Positions 32,301 to 39,926 of a stretch of DNA of 39,934 nt are shown here, in pieces (position 1 is the stretch's first letter; each line of letters opens with the position of its first letter). The DNA comes from an uncultured Eubacteriales bacterium (GTDB lineage: Bacteria; Bacillota; Clostridia; Peptostreptococcales; Anaerovoracaceae). The stretch is from NCBI GenBank assembly GCA_900547295.1, contig URGK01000012.1, positions 1 to 39,934 of the forward strand. The letters are read 5' to 3'. The position numbers were made by a program, and so were the translations under genes. The notes under the pieces were generated by a model. The model was not told where the DNA came from. It searched no databases and was given only the letters and a program-made list of their open reading frames with translations.

Positions 32301-33045
32301 TGTCTACTGTCGGAGGCTCGCCCGGTCTGAGTTTTTTGTATATTTCCTTAAGTCCGTCTTCAAAGTTGTCTGTAGCGTCTTTTTCGAGGGTCTTCATCAG
32401 TCTTGTATCTTCGCCGAAGATATCAATTATCTCCTGATTTGTACCGAAGCCCAGCGCTCTGAGCAGAGTTGTTACAGGCTGCTTTCTTGTACGGTCAACT
32501 CTTACTGAAATTACTTCATTTGAGTCTGTTTCGTACTCCAGCCATGCGCCTCTGTTCGGAATAATCTGCGCTGAAAACAGCTTGTTGTTGGACTTGTCTA
32601 TTTCCATGCTGTAATATGGTCCCGGAGAACGAACCAGCTGTGTAACAACTACTCTCTCAGCACCATTATATATAAATGTACCTTTTTCGGTCATAAGAGG
32701 GAAATCTCCCATGAAAACTTCCTGCTCCTTAACCTCTCCGGTTTCCTTGTTGATTAGTCTTACGCGAACTTTAAGAGGAGCTGCGTATGTCACATCTCTC
32801 TCCTTACATTCTTCCTGCTCATACTTTGGAGGGTCGTTTAAAGAATAATCGATAAACTCCAGCGCGAGATTACCCGCATAGTCCTGGATAGGCGATATGT
32901 CTTCAAACACTTCTTTTAGGCCTTCCTCAATGAACCAATTATACGACTCAGTCTGTATCTGGATCAGATTCGGCATCTGCGCAACTTGATCAATCTTTGA
33001 AAAAGTCATACGCTCTTTTCTACCTAATTTAACTGGCTTTGGCAT
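29356..33045 (-). CDS. rpoB: DNA-directed RNA polymerase subunit beta
   Basis: The 1229-residue product is complete. The rifampicin region (about residues 485-560) reads [40 protein letters not shown], with Asp, His and Ser at the classic resistance positions, so it looks wild type. The C-terminal clamp part [20 protein letters not shown] is present, followed by an acidic tail like that of rpoC. I chose the ATG at 33045 because AAGGAG lies eight bases upstream; GTG/ATG codons at 33054 and 33051 are too close to it. Its promoter lies 60-90 bp upstream. Unusually, rplL does not precede it; the upstream neighbour is a sortase gene with its own terminator. Confidence 0.98.
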   Translation of the reverse strand: [1229 protein letters not shown]

Positions 33046-33106
33046 ATTCATCACTCCTTATATATTCAACAAATCGCAGTGCAACTACATTGCGTGGCAG
33101 TCTACT

Positions 33107-33135
33107 ATAATACCATACGGTCGTCAATTAGTCAA
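33107..33135 (-). promoter_or_regulatory. promoter of rpoB-rpoC
   Basis: Minus strand TTGACT (33130-33135), 17-bp spacer, TATTAT (33107-33112). The leader of about 50 nt contains GCAATGTAGTTGCACTGC, which can form a short hairpin. Confidence 0.8.
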
Positions 33136-33187
33136 GCATTTAAAGGTAATTTAAGGTTAAATTAAGTTTTTGGGAATATGTTCAACA

Positions 33188-33229
33188 AAAGACAGATAAT
33201 TCATCACAACTGATAAATCCTCTGTCTTT
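33188..33229 (-). terminator. terminator after the sortase gene
   Basis: Minus strand AAAGACAG...CTGTCTTT followed by TGTTG, with partial inner pairing (GATTTATCA with TGATGAATTATC). It begins 36 bases after the sortase stop and separates that unit from rpoB. Confidence 0.65.
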
Positions 33230-33264
33230 AATATCCGATTATTACCGTTAACTGCGCAGCGCGC

Positions 33265-33975
33265 CTATTCAATTCTCATTGCAGTAACCGCAAATCTGCC
33301 GTTATCCGTATGATAGCTGCAGGTGGAAAGCGTCATAAGCTGAGTTCCGTACTCTGCCGAAAGCCCTGTATCATACAGGGCAAGTTTTTTGATGCCTTGC
33401 AGGTATTCGTCATACTCCGATGCCTTGTCCGTGTCGGTAAAGCTGTAGTATCTGAAAGCGCTGCTGCCCTTTTCCTGTATCTCAGTTCTGTAGGCCGCTA
33501 TTATTTCATATTTCCTTTCACCGTCTTTTGTCTTAATATCTATATATCTGTGTTCTTTCCAGAAATCATAGTCCTCATAGTTTAAAAGCCGGCTGAACAT
33601 GGTGCTGTTTTTCATATTATGTCCGTAGATTATAAGGTTTGAGGATTTATCTATATCGCATCTGCTGTCTAAAAACGGCATACCGCTGTAGGAATACTCT
33701 CCGTCAAAATCGCGATGAAGATAATACTCAGGGTCATCCGGAGTGTACATAACCGGATAGCTTATTTCTGTCCCCTCAATATCAAGCCAGCATATCATAT
33801 CGCTGTTTTTTTCAAACAGGTTTTCACCTCGCTCTGTTTCCTCTGCCAGTTTCTCTATCTGGTTTTTTTCACCGGAAAGTCTGCTCAGTGTGGTTATGAG
33901 CTTAAACCCGCTTATAACCAGCGCCGCCGCAAGTATTATTAAAATTATTATCCTTATAATTTTTTCAGCTTTCAT
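33265..33975 (-). CDS. srtB: class B sortase
   Basis: The 236-residue product has an N-terminal membrane anchor (about 8-28) and a sortase barrel. Catalytic residues are His119 (IIYGHNMKNSTMFSRL), Cys219 (LMTLSTCSYH) and Arg227 (NGRFAV). The long loop before the Cys strand and the YPVMYTPDDPEYYLHRDF motif mark class B. It joins a surface protein to peptidoglycan or assembles pili. No substrate with an NPQTN- or LPxTG-like signal is seen in the window. GGAGATAAA precedes the ATG, ten bases after a MATE gene stop. Confidence 0.9.
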   Translation of the reverse strand: MKAEKIIRIIILIILAAALVISGFKLITTLSRLSGEKNQIEKLAEETERGENLFEKNSDMICWLDIEGTEISYPVMYTPDDPEYYLHRDFDGEYSYSGMPFLDSRCDIDKSSNLIIYGHNMKNSTMFSRLLNYEDYDFWKEHRYIDIKTKDGERKYEIIAAYRTEIQEKGSSAFRYYSFTDTDKASEYDEYLQGIKKLALYDTGLSAEYGTQLMTLSTCSYHTDNGRFAVTAMRIE

Positions 33976-33985
33976 TTTATCTCCA

Positions 33986-35332
33986 TTACAAAGTATTGTT
34001 ACCTGCCTGTTTCTTCTGCATCAGAATGTAGAGAGCCGTACATATTACAACTGACAGGAGCGATCCTGCCGGAGCTGCAAGTCCCATAGGATAAAGCGTA
34101 TCTGGAAACATCACTGATGCTATATATGTCCCCGGTATTCTGATAAGCATTATCGAAACTATATTATGTATAAACGAATATATTGCCTTGTTATATGCGC
34201 AGAAATATCCGCTGAAGCAGAAATGCACTCCCGCAAAGATGCAGTCTAAGGCATAGGCTCTCAGGTACTGTCCTCCCAGCGTAATCACCTGCGGCTCCGC
34301 AGATGAGAACAGCGCCACAATCTGCTCTGAAAAAATCTGGCACATACCTGCCGCAAAAAGTCCAAACACTACCGTTATGGTTATGCCGTACCGAAGCGAC
34401 AGTCTGCTTCTCTGATGCTTGCCCGCGCCTGCATTCTGCGCTACAATAGCCGATATAGACGAAAGCATTGCAGACGGTACCAGAAACAGAAACGATATTA
34501 TTTTTTCAACTATGCCTACCGCAGCGGCGGTCATAACACCTCTGCTGTTGGCAATTATAGTTATAACGAGGAAAGATACCTGTATCAGCCCGTCCTGAAG
34601 TGATACCGGCACTCCCACTTTAATTACATCCGAAAATACTCTGCGGTTTAATCTGAAATTATCTCTGCGCAGATTAAAACCTCTGTTTTTGCGCGCAAGG
34701 GATATAACTCCCGCCAGAACGCTTATTGCCTGAGCGATTATTGTAGCCAGCGCTGCGCCTGCTGCTTTCATATCCATAGGTCCTATAAACAGAACGTCAA
34801 GCAATATATTGATTATTCCTGCGATTATAACGAAGTACATAGGACTTCTGGAATCGCCAAGTCCTCTGAATATGCTGGCTATAACGTTGTATGCCACTAT
34901 AAACGGAACTCCTGCAAAGCATATTGCAAGGTAGTATTTTGTCTGAAGCTCCGCTTCTGCCGGAGTTTCCAGCATAGCTACTATACCGTCTGTAAAAATA
35001 AGCAGGACCGCTGTCGCTATAACTGCAAAGCCCGCAAACAGTATTATAATATTTCCTATACCAAATTCAAGGCGCTCTTTATCCTTTTCTCCGACAGCCT
35101 TGCCTATAAAAACAGTAGATCCCATTGTAAGCCCTACAATTATAACCGTAAGCATATGGGTAAGCTGGCTGCCTACAGATACTGCCGTAATTACATCGGC
35201 TCCGTTAAACTGCCCTGTTATAAATAAATCCGCAAGGCCGTAAAAGGTCTGCAAAAAACTTGATACCAGAAACGGCACCGAGAATTTTGCCAGCACTTTC
35301 AATAGATTTCCTTCAGTTAAATTTATCTGCAC
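33986..35332 (-). CDS. MATE family efflux transporter
   Basis: The 448-residue membrane protein has about 12 segments in two related halves. MATE-like features are FSVPFLVSSFLQTFYGLADL near the N-terminus and GSTVFIGKAVGEKDKERLEF, with a similar AIVAQNAGAGKHQRSRLSLR in the second half. It exports cationic drugs or metabolites by Na+ or H+ antiport. The start is GTG with GAGGAGG eight bases upstream. Unlike the MATE protein at 11119-12825 it has no ATPase-like tail. A LysR regulator is encoded just upstream, and an imperfect inverted repeat GTTTC...GAAAC lies in the gap. Confidence 0.9.
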   Translation of the reverse strand: MQINLTEGNLLKVLAKFSVPFLVSSFLQTFYGLADLFITGQFNGADVITAVSVGSQLTHMLTVIIVGLTMGSTVFIGKAVGEKDKERLEFGIGNIIILFAGFAVIATAVLLIFTDGIVAMLETPAEAELQTKYYLAICFAGVPFIVAYNVIASIFRGLGDSRSPMYFVIIAGIINILLDVLFIGPMDMKAAGAALATIIAQAISVLAGVISLARKNRGFNLRRDNFRLNRRVFSDVIKVGVPVSLQDGLIQVSFLVITIIANSRGVMTAAAVGIVEKIISFLFLVPSAMLSSISAIVAQNAGAGKHQRSRLSLRYGITITVVFGLFAAGMCQIFSEQIVALFSSAEPQVITLGGQYLRAYALDCIFAGVHFCFSGYFCAYNKAIYSFIHNIVSIMLIRIPGTYIASVMFPDTLYPMGLAAPAGSLLSVVICTALYILMQKKQAGNNTL

Positions 35333-35415
35333 AGCAATACCTCCTCTACTCTGTCACTGTGCAGATTTTAACAGGTTTCGCCGTATTTGTGAAACGGATT
35401 TTTTTGCTTGATTAA

Positions 35416-36276
35416 TTACTTTTTTTCATAGATATAGTCTGTCAGTGTACGCAAAGCCGGCGTTATGCAGTCTTTGAGATAAAGCATAACCTCTACCTCA
35501 TCAAGCTCTTCATCCGTATTAAACGATACAAGGTTTTCATAAGCGCTGCCCCTGCCCTGCGGTATGACCGCAAAACCTCTGGAGAGATTGAGAAGCAGCA
35601 TCTGCTGCGGGAAGTTGTCAACTGCAATAACATCAGGAAATTTCGCGCCGTAAAGTCTTTGAAACTGTGACTTCCACAAACTGTGAAGCTCCTCGTTATC
35701 TGTTTTGGTTATCATAGGTGTGTTTGCTATGACCTGCTCCAGACTGCCGTATCTGTCCAGCAGCTCTCTGGAACAGGTAACGGTTTCTTTTATCTGCAGC
35801 AGCCTGATCGATGCCATATCTGCCGCCTGCATCTGCTCACCGATAAAATCCGGCGTTATAACTGCCTCAAGCCTGTGCTCTCTAAGGTCTGCAAGAAGTT
35901 TTTTCTCCCCTGCAAAAGAGTAATATACTGAAATCTCAGGGTGCTCCTGTTCAAAGGAATGGAGTATGTCAAAATCGGCATAGTCGCTTGTGACCATACC
36001 TATTCTAAGCTCTTTCTGGCCGATGCCTTTAATCTGCCTGCAAAGCTCCCTGTACTGCTGCTCTATTTTTTTCATGCCGCTGTAAAACAGCTCTCCCTCG
36101 GGAGTAAGACTTACGTTTCTGCCCTCTCTTGCAAACAGCTTTGTGCCAAGCTCATCTTCAAGCACCGAAATATATTTGCTTATTGTGGTCTGCGCAATAT
36201 TGCAGTTTTCGGCAGCCTTTGTGAAATTTTTAAGCTCTGCCGCCTGAAAGAAGTAATGTATCCTGTTTATATCCAT
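35416..36276 (-). CDS. LysR-family transcriptional regulator
   Basis: The 286-residue product has an N-terminal winged HTH (MDINRIHYFFQAAELKNFTK, TTISKYISVLEDELGTKLFA) and a co-inducer-binding domain from about residue 90 (LRIGMVTSDYADFDILHSF). It probably controls the MATE transporter gene that follows on the same strand, the dipeptidase gene before it, or both. It lies 18 bp after the dipeptidase stop. The sensed ligand is unknown. Confidence 0.92.
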   Translation of the reverse strand: MDINRIHYFFQAAELKNFTKAAENCNIAQTTISKYISVLEDELGTKLFAREGRNVSLTPEGELFYSGMKKIEQQYRELCRQIKGIGQKELRIGMVTSDYADFDILHSFEQEHPEISVYYSFAGEKKLLADLREHRLEAVITPDFIGEQMQAADMASIRLLQIKETVTCSRELLDRYGSLEQVIANTPMITKTDNEELHSLWKSQFQRLYGAKFPDVIAVDNFPQQMLLLNLSRGFAVIPQGRGSAYENLVSFNTDEELDEVEVMLYLKDCITPALRTLTDYIYEKK

Positions 36277-36294
36277 ACATATCCTCCATGATTA

Positions 36295-37725
36295 TCACAG
36301 TTCTTCTCCTTTGGCAAGCTCATAAATCGCCTGTACATATATTCTTGTTATGAGCATCAGATTGTCAATTTTAATATATTCGTTTTTCTGGTGGGCCATT
36401 TCCTCTTCACCGGGCATACATGCGCCAAAGGCTACAATATTGTCTGCCGCTCTCGCATAGGTGCCCCCGCCTATTACAAGCGGCGGTGTATCCATATCGC
36501 CGGTCTGCTCTCTGTATACTTTCATAAGAGTTGATATGAGAGGGCTGTCTGCCGGCATATATATAGGGGCTTTGTGCTCGCCCTTTACGATACCCATATC
36601 GTATCTGTTTATTACAGGCATCATAGCCTCATACACTTTATCCTCGTCAAAGGTTACCGGGTATCTGATGTTAATTGTAAGGTTCACTGATTTCTGACTC
36701 ATATCAATCATACCCACATTGAATACCAGCCTGCCCGACGGCTCGTCTGAAAGTCCGCAGCCCATACTGTTGCCGTCTGTTTCAAAGCCTATGTGAGTGT
36801 TATAGAAGTCTATGAATGAGTTCATATCATCATTTGCAAAGTTTATGTGTCCCAGTATATCCATCATTACGGAAACAGCGTTTACTCCAAGCTCCGGTCT
36901 TGCTCCGTGAGCCGAAACGCCCTGAACGGCAATCTCAAGGCTTTTGCCTATCTGCTTCTGTGTCACCCTGTAGCCTTTCTGTCTGCGAAGCTCTGCAAGC
37001 ATTTCCTTTATTTTTTCGTATTCTGCCTTATCCTCTGAAAGCACTATGGCTCTCGCGTGGTCTGCAACCATATTGGCAGCGTTGCCGCCTTTGACAGAGC
37101 GAAGCTCTATTCCCTTTGTCTGCGATTTGCCGAATTTGTCCGCTATATCAAATACTATAATGCCTTTCTCGCCGTGTATTGCAGGAAACTCTCCGTCAGG
37201 GGTAAATCCAAAATCAGGCTTTCTTACCTTTTTAAAATAGTATTCCATACCCTCCCAGTCGGTTTCCTCATCAAGACCAAGAATAAGTCTTACGGTTTTG
37301 TCCGGCTTAAATCCTGCTGACTTGAGTGCTTTCATAGCATAGTATGACGCTATTACAGGACCCTTGTCGTCTATCGCTCCTCTGCCGTATATTCTGCCGT
37401 CTGAAACAGTGGCGCTGTAAGGCTCATAGTCCCAGTCCCTGCCCTCAGGCACTACATCTATATGACCCAGAATGCCCATAACCTCGCCGCTTTCGCCTCT
37501 GAAGTCTATATGTCCGCCATAGTTATCCGCATTAAAGGTTTCAAAGCCGTCGTTTTCGGCTTTTTCCAGCATAAATTTGAAAGCCCTGTCGACGTCCTCG
37601 CCAAAAGGCTTATCTCCCGGCGTTCTGACGGAAACACTTGGGATTGCTATAAACTGCTGAAGCGTTCCTATTATCTCATCTTGCTTCTGATTGATTATCT
37701 CATATGCTTTTTTAAGGATTTCCAT
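36295..37725 (-). CDS. PepV/Sapep-family M20 dipeptidase
   Basis: The 476-residue product belongs to the Sapep (PepV-like) branch of M20. Zinc and catalytic motifs are GILGHIDVVPEG (His and Asp near residues 88-90), GRGAIDDKGP, LGLDEETDWEG and a late GGGTYARAAD. The long lid domain typical for PepV lies at about 170-380. It cleaves dipeptides, often beta-alanyl or D-residue-containing ones. I prefer the ATG at 37725 (ribosome binding site GGAGAGG 9-11 bases upstream); a GTG four codons earlier is too close to that site. A 12-bp perfect inverted repeat lies about 25 bp upstream. Confidence 0.9.
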   Translation of the reverse strand: MEILKKAYEIINQKQDEIIGTLQQFIAIPSVSVRTPGDKPFGEDVDRAFKFMLEKAENDGFETFNADNYGGHIDFRGESGEVMGILGHIDVVPEGRDWDYEPYSATVSDGRIYGRGAIDDKGPVIASYYAMKALKSAGFKPDKTVRLILGLDEETDWEGMEYYFKKVRKPDFGFTPDGEFPAIHGEKGIIVFDIADKFGKSQTKGIELRSVKGGNAANMVADHARAIVLSEDKAEYEKIKEMLAELRRQKGYRVTQKQIGKSLEIAVQGVSAHGARPELGVNAVSVMMDILGHINFANDDMNSFIDFYNTHIGFETDGNSMGCGLSDEPSGRLVFNVGMIDMSQKSVNLTINIRYPVTFDEDKVYEAMMPVINRYDMGIVKGEHKAPIYMPADSPLISTLMKVYREQTGDMDTPPLVIGGGTYARAADNIVAFGACMPGEEEMAHQKNEYIKIDNLMLITRIYVQAIYELAKGEEL

Positions 37726-37750
37726 ATTGTATTTCACCTCTCCATATTAA

Positions 37751-37778
37751 TATTACTGCTATATGAATAGCAGTAATA
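37751..37778. repeat. 12-bp perfect inverted repeat upstream of the dipeptidase
   Basis: TATTACTGCTAT and ATAGCAGTAATA are separated by 4 bases. It fills most of the gap between nifU-like and dipeptidase genes. No run of Ts follows on the minus strand, so it may be an operator or an mRNA hairpin rather than a terminator. Confidence 0.6.
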
Positions 37779-37790
37779 TATAAGTCGTTA

Positions 37791-38015
37791 TTAATCTACG
37801 GCCTCAACGCCTTTGATTTCAGGATAGCTTTCTTTGAGTATTCTCTCTACCACTCCGCCAAGTGTCATTCTTGCGCCCGGGCAGCCTGCACAGTGACCCT
37901 GAAGTCTTACTTTTACAATGTGATCGTCTGTGTATTCAATGAATTCGATATCTCCGCCGTCTCTCTGAAGAAACGGTCTTATTTTTTCCATTGCTTCTCT
38001 TATCTTCTGTTCCAT
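37791..38015 (-). CDS. NifU-like C-terminal domain Fe-S scaffold protein
   Basis: The 74-residue product is a stand-alone NifU C-terminal domain. It has EKIRPFLQRDGGDIEFIEY, followed by the cluster-binding HCAGCPGARMTL (Cys42, Cys45). Such proteins assemble or carry Fe-S clusters, probably as homodimers with one cluster. AAAGGAAA precedes the ATG. It lies 26 bp after the binding-lipoprotein gene and may be cotranscribed with it, without an evident functional link. Confidence 0.92.
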   Translation of the reverse strand: MEQKIREAMEKIRPFLQRDGGDIEFIEYTDDHIVKVRLQGHCAGCPGARMTLGGVVERILKESYPEIKGVEAVD

Positions 38016-38041
38016 AATATGTTTCCTTTCTATATAAAGCC

Positions 38042-39277
38042 TTATGGCTGATTAACAGGTTTGCCGCTGCCGTCTGTTTCGACAACGTATGCTGCTCTGC
38101 TGCTGCCGTCAGCAATGCTGATGGTGTATATGGTCATGGATTTGCTCGGATCGCCCGATGCATTAAACGATATACTCCCCGATGCTCCTCTGTAGTTCTG
38201 TATTGATGAGATCTGCTCCCTAAGCTGCTCTCCTGTGGCGCTACTGCCTGCCTGATCTATAGCCTTTATTAAAATCATATATGCATCATAGCCTAAGGCC
38301 GTCGCATTATCCGGCACCGAGTCCTTGCCGTATTTGCTCTGATAAGCCTCCATAAACTCGCTCAGAGCATCTGTTTCGGTTTCGGCTGCCTGCACCTCGG
38401 TAACCTTGGTAAATACCGCCTTGGAGGCTGCGAATTTGCCTATTGCAGAAACAAGCTCCTCGCCGTTCCAGCTGTCTATGCCTAAGAACTTAACATCCAT
38501 ATGACGCTCATATGCCTGCTGGAGTATATTCTCCGCATCATCTATACCCACAGGTATAAGCACTACCTTTACTCCCGCAGCTTCTATTTTGTCAAGCTGC
38601 TCTGTAAAATCACCGCTGCCCGGCTCAAATTCTTCGTTTACTGTAATTGCATTCTGGTTCTCGGTGAGCTTCTGGAACTGCTTCATAAATTTCTGAGCTA
38701 TCGCAGACGCTCCCTCATCGCCCTCGGGAATTATTATTCCGGCTTTTTTGGCTTTGAGTCCCGAATAGGCATATCTTGCAAGAGCCGTACCCTGATAGGT
38801 GTCTACAAAGCAGGCTCTGAAATAGTATTCAGATGTGCTTGTAACAAGAGGGTTTGTGTTGGTTATAGCCATTGCGGGCACATTTGCCTCATCTACATAC
38901 GGACCTGCCACAAGTGAGTTGGCATTGCCGTAACTGCCTAATATGGCAACAGGTTTTTTGAGCAGTAAATCCTGTATTGCAGTTTCGGCTGCATATATAT
39001 CCGACCTGTTGTCTGAATATATGAGTTCTACTTTTTTGCCGTCAACTGTCGGATACATACTGTGCGCCAGTTCTATACCCTCTATCTCAAGAGCCGCCTT
39101 GCTCTTATCTTCTCCACTGGTGGGTTCAAATACTCCTATTTTGACGATTTTGGTACTGCCGTCATCGCCTGTTATGAATTCTGTTTTGAAACTGTCAAAT
39201 GTAGTGCAGCCGGTAAACGCCAGCAGGACTGCCGCCGTCACAATACACAGCAGTTTCTTAAAATGTGTGTATTTCAT
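38042..39277 (-). CDS. LivJ-type substrate-binding lipoprotein
   Basis: The 411-residue product starts MKYTHFKKLLCIVTAAVLLA with lipobox FTGC. The mature part is a periplasmic-binding-protein type 1 fold as in branched-chain amino acid receptors: KIVKIGVFEPTSGEDKSKAA, PVAILGSYGNANSLV, YYFRACFVDTYQGTALARYA and DNATALGYDAYMILIKAID. The ATG at 39277 has AAGGAG six bases upstream; an earlier ATG at 39298 overlaps that signal and is rejected. No permease or ATPase gene is adjacent, so it is an orphan receptor in this window. A promoter lies 26-55 bp upstream. Confidence 0.9.
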   Translation of the reverse strand: MKYTHFKKLLCIVTAAVLLAFTGCTTFDSFKTEFITGDDGSTKIVKIGVFEPTSGEDKSKAALEIEGIELAHSMYPTVDGKKVELIYSDNRSDIYAAETAIQDLLLKKPVAILGSYGNANSLVAGPYVDEANVPAMAITNTNPLVTSTSEYYFRACFVDTYQGTALARYAYSGLKAKKAGIIIPEGDEGASAIAQKFMKQFQKLTENQNAITVNEEFEPGSGDFTEQLDKIEAAGVKVVLIPVGIDDAENILQQAYERHMDVKFLGIDSWNGEELVSAIGKFAASKAVFTKVTEVQAAETETDALSEFMEAYQSKYGKDSVPDNATALGYDAYMILIKAIDQAGSSATGEQLREQISSIQNYRGASGSISFNASGDPSKSMTIYTISIADGSSRAAYVVETDGSGKPVNQP

Positions 39278-39302
39278 AGATTTCTCCTTTGCATACAAAG
39301 TA

Positions 39303-39331
39303 ATTATACTATTTTTGCAGCTAAAGGTAAA
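39303..39331 (-). promoter_or_regulatory. promoter of the binding-lipoprotein gene
   Basis: Minus strand TTTACC (39326-39331), 17-bp spacer, TATAAT (39303-39308). Confidence 0.65.
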
Positions 39332-39357
39332 GGCTTAAAATTCATCCTGAATTCAGC

Positions 39358-39828
39358 CTATTCAATCAAAACAAGCCCGAAATGGTTACGTTTTTCGTCC
39401 GGGCATCTGAGAGTGTCTATCTCAAGCCCGAAATGCCTTGCCGTTGCAAATACATCAATTCCGCAGGCCTCCATGGACGGAATTGCGCGCTCGGGCTGCC
39501 TGCAGCCTGCAGGATCGCAGCTCTGACACAGCTTGCACATACCGCTGCCAAAGGCTATGGTTTTGTAATATCCGTCGAGAAATGTTTCTCTTGAGCAGCG
39601 AAAGGCCATAGCTGTAGCATTCCAGCCATGTATGCGAAAAAGGATTCCTGTACTGTAACAGTCCAGTATTTTTCTGGTTTTGTCATAGGAGGGAGCCTTT
39701 GGCGGACAGCAATGATTATGACCGTAGCTGCTGCAGCCGAACTGGCATTTGAATACCGTCCATGGCGCTGTTGCAACTTCCCTCGGATCAATCAGAATAG
39801 CCGGATCCGCCCCTTCTTTTTCAAGCAT
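39358..39828 (-). CDS. DUF2284 putative metal-binding protein, native start disturbed
   Basis: The 156-residue reading is a DUF2284-like, cysteine-rich protein: CQFGCSSYGHNHCCPPKAPS (Cys28, 32, 40, 41), then CKLCQSCDPAGC (Cys98, 101, 104, 109) and later single cysteines, suited to Fe-S or other metal binding. The ATG at 39828 has no ribosome binding site. The frame stays open upstream to the window edge, and the family N-terminus (DKYIKMLEKEGADPA) begins four codons before this ATG. The bases encoding the expected start lie where the omega-RNA-like repeat begins. The gene may thus be fused to sequence beyond the edge or be disabled. Role unknown. Confidence 0.78.
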   Translation of the reverse strand: MLEKEGADPAILIDPREVATAPWTVFKCQFGCSSYGHNHCCPPKAPSYDKTRKILDCYSTGILFRIHGWNATAMAFRCSRETFLDGYYKTIAFGSGMCKLCQSCDPAGCRQPERAIPSMEACGIDVFATARHFGLEIDTLRCPDEKRNHFGLVLIE

Positions 39829-39857
39829 TTTTATATATTTATCAGGGTTTTCACCAA

Positions 39858-39926
39858 CGCCGCAGGGCAGGAAGCCCCGACTTCTATAAGTCGTGGGAAG
39901 AATGCCCGCATTAGCGGCGGAATTTT
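39858..39926 (+). ncRNA. IS200/IS605 right-end / omega-RNA-like structured element, right copy
   Basis: Plus-strand hairpin CCCCGACTT-CTAT-AAGTCGTGGG (39875-39897, bulged T) lies inside the pairing CGCCGC (39858-39863) with GCGGCG (39914-39919), followed by TTTTTTT. It aligns along its length with the minus strand of the element at 8-77. Between the copies the hairpin pair T-G becomes G-C, and the outer pair T-A becomes C-G, both pairing-preserving. The second pseudoknot arm is weak here. No tnpB precedes it. The window ends eight bases later. Confidence 0.45.

Noticed and set aside
35350..35385. LysR binding site (GTTTC...GAAAC) upstream of the MATE gene
   Set aside because: The arms are only five bases and the T-N11-A pattern is loose; mentioned in the MATE entry but not supported enough as a separate site.
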